Positions 63,933-64,000 of a stretch of 64,000 nt of DNA are shown here, one piece after another (position 1 is the first letter of the stretch; the number at the start of each line of letters is the position of its first letter). Below the pieces are notes generated by a model. That model did no database searches. It saw only the letters and a list, made by a program, of their open reading frames with translations, and was not told where the DNA came from. The stretch is from the NCBI RefSeq assembly GCF_025380365.1, contig NZ_JAOCQF010000001.1:1910245-1974244 (forward strand), in the 5' to 3' direction. Origin of the DNA: Albidovulum sediminis. GTDB taxonomy: Bacteria; Pseudomonadota; Alphaproteobacteria; Rhodobacterales; Rhodobacteraceae. A program made the translations under genes and the position numbers.

Positions 63933-64000
63933 TCACTCCACCTCGTAAGGCAGAAGGCCGCGCCGGTCGGGATCGACCCGAAGCCTTCGCTCGAGCGGCG
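63933..64000 (-). CDS. 3' end of an unidentified gene cut by the window edge
   Basis: On the minus strand a frame runs from the window edge to a TGA at 63933-63935, with 22 codons before and including it, ending DPDRRGLLPYEVE. It lies 2 bases from the convergent DUF465 stop, as tight as elsewhere in the window. Too short to identify. Confidence 0.4.
   Translation of the reverse strand, partial: PLERRLRVDPDRRGLLPYEVE

Overview
The window is about 64 kb of GC-rich, densely packed chromosomal DNA with roughly 57 protein genes and very little intergenic space. Gene content points to an alphaproteobacterium of the Rhodobacterales (Rhodobacteraceae/Paracoccaceae). The indicators are a SAM-II riboswitch in front of metZ, a FolB with a long C-terminal extension, glyQ and glyS separated by a small membrane protein and followed by a PPDK-like gene, a choXWV/betI/betA choline block, and GC-rich intergenic repeats of a type typical of this order. 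No phage, insertion sequence, CRISPR, rRNA or tRNA was seen. I did not run database searches; family names rest on motifs and overall similarity as I recognise them.

Layout. (1) 230-6637: a phosphonate catabolism locus. phnW, phnA, phnY and pbfA form a leftward operon divergent from a LysR regulator. Together they convert 2-aminoethylphosphonate, and its (R)-1-hydroxy derivative through PbfA, via phosphonoacetaldehyde and phosphonoacetate to acetate and phosphate. (2) 6792-11703: three co-directional genes of unknown function. They are a protein with two 80-residue-spaced helical repeats, a 966-residue protein with a C-terminal HEIGH zinc-metallopeptidase domain, and a CpXC-type Zn-ribbon protein. 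This is the best candidate for an undescribed system. (3) 11724-18921: a GntR regulator, a HAD nucleotidase, a UbiH-like monooxygenase, a class V aminotransferase with two overlapping Lrp genes, ilvC, and a formate/nitrite-type channel whose conserved N-terminus begins at an ATA codon. (4) 18943-29507 (leftward): glmM-folP-folB, a SleB-like cell wall hydrolase, a divergent PPDK, and glyS-DUF6446-glyQ. (5) 29662-36030: a SPOR/PG-binding/trypsin-like protein lacking the catalytic His, a ThDP-dependent decarboxylase, two tandem trkH genes, and then folE2 beyond them. (6) 37224-42324: metZ with a SAM-II riboswitch and terminator, a small lipoprotein, a membrane-anchored NYN nuclease, yciB, a DMT transporter and ftsY. 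(7) 42429-53778: an AlkB-type hydroxylase, a secreted protein, xseA, purD, a YmdB-like phosphoesterase, two convergent SLC13/RCK transporters, yebC, and argP/argO. (8) 53815-61143: a DMT transporter, then choVWX facing betI, a PLP dehydratase and betA. (9) 61229-64000: a DUF1003 protein, pabC/pabB, a DUF465 protein, and the 3' end of a gene cut by the window edge.

Regulation visible in the sequence: BetI-like palindromes between choX and betI, a perfect palindrome between the Lrp pair and ilvC, a perfect palindrome between argP and argO, an FNR-like palindrome in front of the DUF465 gene, and an attenuation-type SAM-II riboswitch in front of metZ.
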